A stretch of DNA of 9,414 nt from Sediminibacterium ginsengisoli (lineage in GTDB: Bacteria; Bacteroidota; Bacteroidia; Chitinophagales; Chitinophagaceae), in assembly GCA_943324415.2 (NCBI GenBank), contig CALPLN020000069.1, positions 1 through 9,414 of the forward strand, written 5' to 3'. Shown in pieces: positions 5,802-9,414 of the stretch. A program made the position numbers and the translations under genes. The notes below the pieces were generated by a model that worked only from the letters and a program-made list of their open reading frames with translations, was not told where the DNA came from and ran no database searches. Position 1 is the first letter of the stretch; each line of letters begins with the position of its first letter.

Positions 5802-8252
5802 CTAGAATTCAATAATAAAGCCCACAGTTGGAATAAACGTCCCCTCTGCATTCTCTAAAAAATAAGGGATCGCATTACTGCCATTCATTTGCACAGGCTT
5901 GCCATTGTTACTTATGAATGCCGAATTGTCCTCTTTTCTTTTAAAAGTATATTGAGGCGACCCAGTGCTTTTGGATGCGTAGAAATTTTGTATATCGATG
6001 TAAAAATCAAAAGTTGTTTTTTTATAATTCCACTTTTTATCTAAACGAATATCTCCAGAATGAAATGCTTTAAGTCTCAAAGTATTCACCTTGTCGTAAT
6101 CAAAGACACCTGATCCTAAGGTTAAGTAATTCAACCTACTTTGTTCCAAATTGTAAGGCGTATAAGGTGCTGCACCTTGATACCTAAATTTGATACCCAA
6201 TTCCCAGTTCCTAGGTAATTTATATCCTGCAGTGGCGCTCACTAAATGTCTATTGTCCCAACTAGCAGGTTTCAATTTTTGATCTGTTCCAGAAAACTCA
6301 CTCCAATAAAGTGTATAGCTAAATACCCCGAAGAACTTTTCGGTTAATTTTTGTTGCGCAAAAAATTCAAAACCATACGCCCTTCCTGTTCCGTCTTGCT
6401 GGATAGGCTCGTTTCCTATCGCGCCAAATTCAATACCCTTGTTGGCAAGACTGATGGCATCTAATATGCTTACAGGATAATTTTTATACCCTTTATAAAA
6501 TCCTTCAAAGGTGAATCTTGTAGTACTCGATGGTAGAATTTCGAATCCTGCCACATAGTGATTGGATTGGATATACTTTCCAGGATTGGTGAAGCCATTG
6601 TTGTTATAAGCCAGCTGAGTATAACTAGGTAAGCGATAGTACGTGCCATAACTTGCACTAAAATTTAAGGTATTGCTCAATGCATAACTTAAACTTAATC
6701 TTGGGCTTAATTGATCCAATGGATTTTGGCTACTTGCACTAAAACTATTGGCATCCGCTCTTATTCCAGTGCTGATGGCTAAACGATCGTTGAACAACCT
6801 CGTTCCCAATTGTGCGAATCCACCATACCTTAAAAAATTCACCCCCGTATTCGTGTTGAATGTAATTGCATTTTGTAAGGTATTGCCAGCACTGTCTTTC
6901 AAGGCTGGTCTAAAAAGTTGATAAAAGGCATTCTCAAATTGAACATATTGTGCCACTACACCGTAACTCAAACTAATATTATTACTATTCTTTGTGACGT
7001 CAAAACGAAATTTATTTTCTGTTTCGTTACTTCTAATTTGATACGTACGATTTGCATCAGAAGGCCTTTCATTGTCTTCGTATCTATCAGCCTGATTGTC
7101 CAAAGTGTTTCTACTTAATGACAGGTTCCAATAGCCGTCTTGAATTAATTTTTTCAAAGAAATTCCAATGGTATAATTCCATTGATTGATCAATGGATTG
7201 CTATTGATGGCGAATAATTTTTCGGGCGTTGCTTCTTTAGGTGCAACCAATTTGAAATCATCTATCGCTGCCAGACCAATGGTTGTCAGAGTGAGTTTGT
7301 CGTTAATTTTTGTAGTCGTTTTGAATTGATAATCCCAATAATTTGGACGGATCGGCAAATCCAACGCTTGAAAAAGTAATTCTAAATAACTTCTTCTAAT
7401 AGACGCCAAAAATGTAGTTCGTTTCGAAATTGGACCATCTAATGTAGCGGCTACTTCTGTTCCACTCATTCTAAAATTTCCTTGAAGTTGGTTGGGGTTG
7501 CCATTTTTTTGACGAAACTGAAAAACACTGCTCAAGGCGTTATCATATCTAGCGTCAAATGCCGAAGTACTCAGCTTTACATCTTGTATAAAACTCACGT
7601 TTAAAATTCCTTGAGGCCCGCCACCACTGCCTTGTGTGCTAAAGTGATTGATGATTGGCACTTCGATACCATCTAGATAAAATACATTTTCACTTGGGGC
7701 TCCACCTCTAATGATAATGTCATTTCTAAATGTACCACCTGCAGCACCTCCGCCCACTCCAGGTAAAGATTGAATTACTTTACTTATGTCGAAATTTCCA
7801 CCTGGATTTGCTTTAATATCTTCTGATGTAAGTCTTTGTATACTTAATGGGCTTTCTAAAGTCGTCGCCTTCGCGGTATTTTTTCTTCCTGTCACCGTGA
7901 CGGTGTTTAATATATTGACAGCAGGCTCTAATTCGATCGTTAAAATATTTTCGTTTCCTGTGGTTACAATCACGTTTGACAATAATTTGTCTTGAAATCC
8001 TAAGCCAGTGATTTTAATCGTATAGGCGCCTGGTAATAGACTCGTAAATCTGAACCCGCCATTGCTATCCGCAATCATTTTTTCTCTCCCAGGGGTGATG
8101 GCTACCAAGAGGCCTGGGGCATTTTGTTGTGTTTTTCGATTGACTAAAACACCACTTAATTTACCTGTATTTTGAACTTTAATCTGCGCCTTGGCAAGAT
8201 TGACACTAAAAACTACCAATAAACCTGCAAAAACCACTTTAAACCAATACAT
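5802..8252 (-). CDS. TonB-dependent receptor with N-terminal carboxypeptidase-regulatory-like domain
   Basis: From ATG 8252 the protein has 816 residues. Seen in order: signal peptide 1-22 (hydrophobic FAGLLVVFSV, cleavage near AKA-Q); a CarboxypepD_reg-like domain about 32-110; a TonB-box-like NTVTVTG at 116-122; the plug at about 130-245 with the clear motif IIIRGGAPSENVFYLDGIEV near 179-198; then a beta-barrel ending in Phe (GFIIEF). Known role: energised uptake across the outer membrane via TonB. It is much shorter than SusC, lacks the SusC signature and has no SusD neighbour, so a siderophore, metal chelate, vitamin or peptide is as likely as a glycan; the ligand cannot be read from sequence. 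The frame extends three codons further to a TTG at 8261, but the ATG at 8252 gives the ordinary start with an intact signal peptide. It lies 66 bases after the arginase gene. An imperfect hairpin covers its start region. Confidence 0.93.
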   Translation of the reverse strand: MYWFKVVFAGLLVVFSVNLAKAQIKVQNTGKLSGVLVNRKTQQNAPGLLVAITPGREKMIADSNGGFRFTSLLPGAYTIKITGLGFQDKLLSNVIVTTGNENILTIELEPAVNILNTVTVTGRKNTAKATTLESPLSIQRLTSEDIKANPGGNFDISKVIQSLPGVGGGAAGGTFRNDIIIRGGAPSENVFYLDGIEVPIINHFSTQGSGGGPQGILNVSFIQDVKLSTSAFDARYDNALSSVFQFRQKNGNPNQLQGNFRMSGTEVAATLDGPISKRTTFLASIRRSYLELLFQALDLPIRPNYWDYQFKTTTKINDKLTLTTIGLAAIDDFKLVAPKEATPEKLFAINSNPLINQWNYTIGISLKKLIQDGYWNLSLSRNTLDNQADRYEDNERPSDANRTYQIRSNETENKFRFDVTKNSNNISLSYGVVAQYVQFENAFYQLFRPALKDSAGNTLQNAITFNTNTGVNFLRYGGFAQLGTRLFNDRLAISTGIRADANSFSASSQNPLDQLSPRLSLSYALSNTLNFSASYGTYYRLPSYTQLAYNNNGFTNPGKYIQSNHYVAGFEILPSSTTRFTFEGFYKGYKNYPVSILDAISLANKGIEFGAIGNEPIQQDGTGRAYGFEFFAQQKLTEKFFGVFSYTLYWSEFSGTDQKLKPASWDNRHLVSATAGYKLPRNWELGIKFRYQGAAPYTPYNLEQSRLNYLTLGSGVFDYDKVNTLRLKAFHSGDIRLDKKWNYKKTTFDFYIDIQNFYASKSTGSPQYTFKRKEDNSAFISNNGKPVQMNGSNAIPYFLENAEGTFIPTVGFIIEF

Positions 8253-8279
8253 ATACTTCAATTTTTGAATTCAAGTATA
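8252..8279. repeat. Imperfect 28-base inverted repeat overlapping the receptor start
   Basis: TATACTT (8252-8258) faces AAGTATA (8273-8279); after one C-C mismatch the arms continue AATT/AATT, with a tiny loop. That is 11 Watson-Crick pairs with one mismatch. The element touches the first base of the receptor ATG. On the minus strand its outer arm also reads TATACTTG, one mismatch from the -7 consensus. It could be an operator, a leader hairpin that masks the start, or chance in AT-rich DNA. There is no U-tract to suggest a terminator for arginase. Confidence 0.4.
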
Positions 8280-8318
8280 GAACAATGAAAATGCGTATTT
8301 TGTTTAAGGATTTAAGGT

Positions 8319-9260
8319 TTACATTTTTTGGGCAATATGGTCTAAAACTTGAAAAGCTGTCTCTGCCATTAAATTGCCCTTATTGTCTAGTAAAGGGTTT
8401 ACTTCTGTGAATTCCACACAACAAATTTTTTCACTCAATAAAAGGCCGTCAAAAAGTTGGATAATTTCTTCGGCAAAAAAACCAATGGGCACTGGCGTTC
8501 CGGTCCCTGCAGAAACATGATCACAATCCATTGAATCCACGTCAAATGAAATGTAAATTTGATCACAATCTTGTAATCTCATCAATGCCTTTTTAGCACA
8601 ATTATCGATCCCCCTAATTCTCACTTCTTCTACTTTATAGGATTTGATTTTATTCCTTTCAATGATTGCTGCTTCAGCAGATTCAAAATCTCTTAATCCA
8701 AAATAAATCAGGTCTTGAGCTTGTATTTTTTGTGTTGGAGTGCCGATTTTTTTCATGTTCTCCCAATGCAACTCTGTAGTTGTACCTGGCTCATTGATTT
8801 TACATTCCAAATTGTCTTCCCAAAGCGCAGCCGCCAATGGCATACCATGTATATTGCCCGAGGGAGAAGTAAATGGAGAATGCAAGTCGGCATGTGCATC
8901 TATCCAAATTACACCGAGTCTTTTGTCAGGTGCAGCAGCCTTAATACCGCTGATAGTGCCCAATGCAGAGGAGTGGTCTCCTGATAATACGATTGGGAAA
9001 AAACCAGCTTCAATAGTTGCCTTCACTGTAGCTGAAACACGTTGACACTGCTCCACTACATGTTCGATTCTCTTGGCAAAATTGTTATTGTTTTTATTGT
9101 AGATTGTTTCGTTGTGCGTTTCTACATCCACAAACAAATGACGGTGAAAAAAATCATTGTTCTGATTGATCGCTGCAATTTCAATTGCATCAATGCCTAA
9201 ATCCGACCCTCTTGTTCCTGCACCTATATCTGACCTATTTTTAATTATCTTAATCGTCAT
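8319..9260 (-). CDS. rocF: Arginase (L-arginine to L-ornithine plus urea)
   Basis: The protein has 313 residues, normal for arginase, with no signal peptide (cytoplasmic). It belongs to the ureohydrolase family with a two-manganese centre. Ligands seen: His96 in SGDHS (usually GGDHS), Asp121, His123 and Asp125 in DAHAD, and Asp240 and Asp242 in SFDVDSMD. The loop SGNIHG at 134-139 is characteristic of arginases and separates it from agmatinases; EVNP at 286-289 holds the conserved active-site Glu. Two substrate-contact positions differ from animal arginases: the loop reads DLHSP, with His127 where Asn is usual, and RDFESAE places Glu193 at the position of an Asp. Both should still allow catalysis, but specificity would need testing. 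No urease or ornithine-pathway genes are visible in the window. Start ATG 9260 sits about 25 bases below a good promoter candidate. The TonB receptor gene follows after 66 bases. Confidence 0.94.
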   Translation of the reverse strand: MTIKIIKNRSDIGAGTRGSDLGIDAIEIAAINQNNDFFHRHLFVDVETHNETIYNKNNNNFAKRIEHVVEQCQRVSATVKATIEAGFFPIVLSGDHSSALGTISGIKAAAPDKRLGVIWIDAHADLHSPFTSPSGNIHGMPLAAALWEDNLECKINEPGTTTELHWENMKKIGTPTQKIQAQDLIYFGLRDFESAEAAIIERNKIKSYKVEEVRIRGIDNCAKKALMRLQDCDQIYISFDVDSMDCDHVSAGTGTPVPIGFFAEEIIQLFDGLLLSEKICCVEFTEVNPLLDNKGNLMAETAFQVLDHIAQKM

Positions 9261-9290
9261 AAAATGTATTTTCTATAGCCAATGTTTGCT

Positions 9291-9321
9291 CAAAATTATC
9301 GAATATAAATGGTACGTGAAA
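9291..9321 (-). promoter_or_regulatory. Candidate Bacteroidota-type promoter of the arginase gene
   Basis: On the minus strand, TTTC (9321-9318) is followed after exactly 19 bases by TAATTTTG (9298-9291). The second element matches TAnnTTTG fully and the first matches TTTG at three of four positions. Transcription would begin near 9286, giving a leader of about 25 bases before ATG 9260. This is the best promoter match in the window. Confidence 0.5.
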
Positions 9322-9414
9322 TACTGTTTAATTTTATGTCATTCCCGATGGCTATTCTACCTAAACGATACGGGTAATTTGATCCATCAGAAAACTCAAA
9401 AATGAAATTAAAGA

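Noticed and set aside
8715..9045. Two overlapping plus-strand frames opposite arginase
   Set aside because: They lie across the arginase metal-binding motifs, which prove that the minus strand is coding; no independent start signals or family resemblance.
9275..9355. ATAGCC (9275-9280) and GGCTAT (9350-9355) inverted pair
   Set aside because: Only six bases and nearly 70 apart; expected by chance.
9402..9414. ATGAAATTAAAG at the right edge, possibly the start of a rightward gene (MKLK)
   Set aside because: Only four codons are visible. The start looks like that of an exported protein, but nothing more can be supported and I see no good promoter before it.

Overview
The window looks like chromosomal DNA of a low-GC member of the Bacteroidota, most likely of the Chitinophagaceae type. 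This is inferred from the SusC/SusD pair, the lipoprotein export signal (Cys followed by Lys-Lys-Asp), the lack of Shine-Dalgarno sequences with A-rich leaders instead, and promoter-like elements that fit the Bacteroidota consensus (TTTG, about 19 nt, TAnnTTTG). The genus cannot be fixed without a search.

Layout. Bases 1-4195 (minus strand) hold a SusC/SusD outer-membrane uptake operon: susC at 4195-1019, then a susD-like lipoprotein gene from 994 that runs off the left edge with its C-terminus missing. A 340-base divergent intergenic region (4196-4535) contains a perfect 10-bp palindrome nested in further short inverted repeats, plus a candidate promoter for the rightward gene. At 4536-5240 (plus strand) is a small exported protein of unknown function. 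It converges on a second leftward block: arginase (9260-8319), a TonB-dependent receptor with an N-terminal carboxypeptidase-regulatory-like domain (8252-5802), and a DinB-fold/DUF1569-like protein (5765-5292). The last 150 bases hold the arginase promoter candidate and no supportable gene.

How it fits together. The susCD pair should form a lidded, TonB-driven importer for an unidentified glycan, peptide or other oligomer; no hydrolase or regulator in the window reveals the substrate. The arginase, receptor and DinB-like genes lie on one strand with gaps of 66 and 36 bases. They could be partly co-transcribed, but promoter-like elements before the arginase and DinB-like genes argue against a single strict operon. 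The second receptor does not belong to the SusC class and has no SusD partner here.

I found no CRISPR array, insertion sequence, RNA gene or convincing novel multi-gene system. The points most worth a second look are the nested palindrome in the divergent region, the imperfect hairpin directly over the start of the second receptor (whose longest reading frame begins with a misleading TTG), and the His in place of the usual Asn in the arginase substrate loop.
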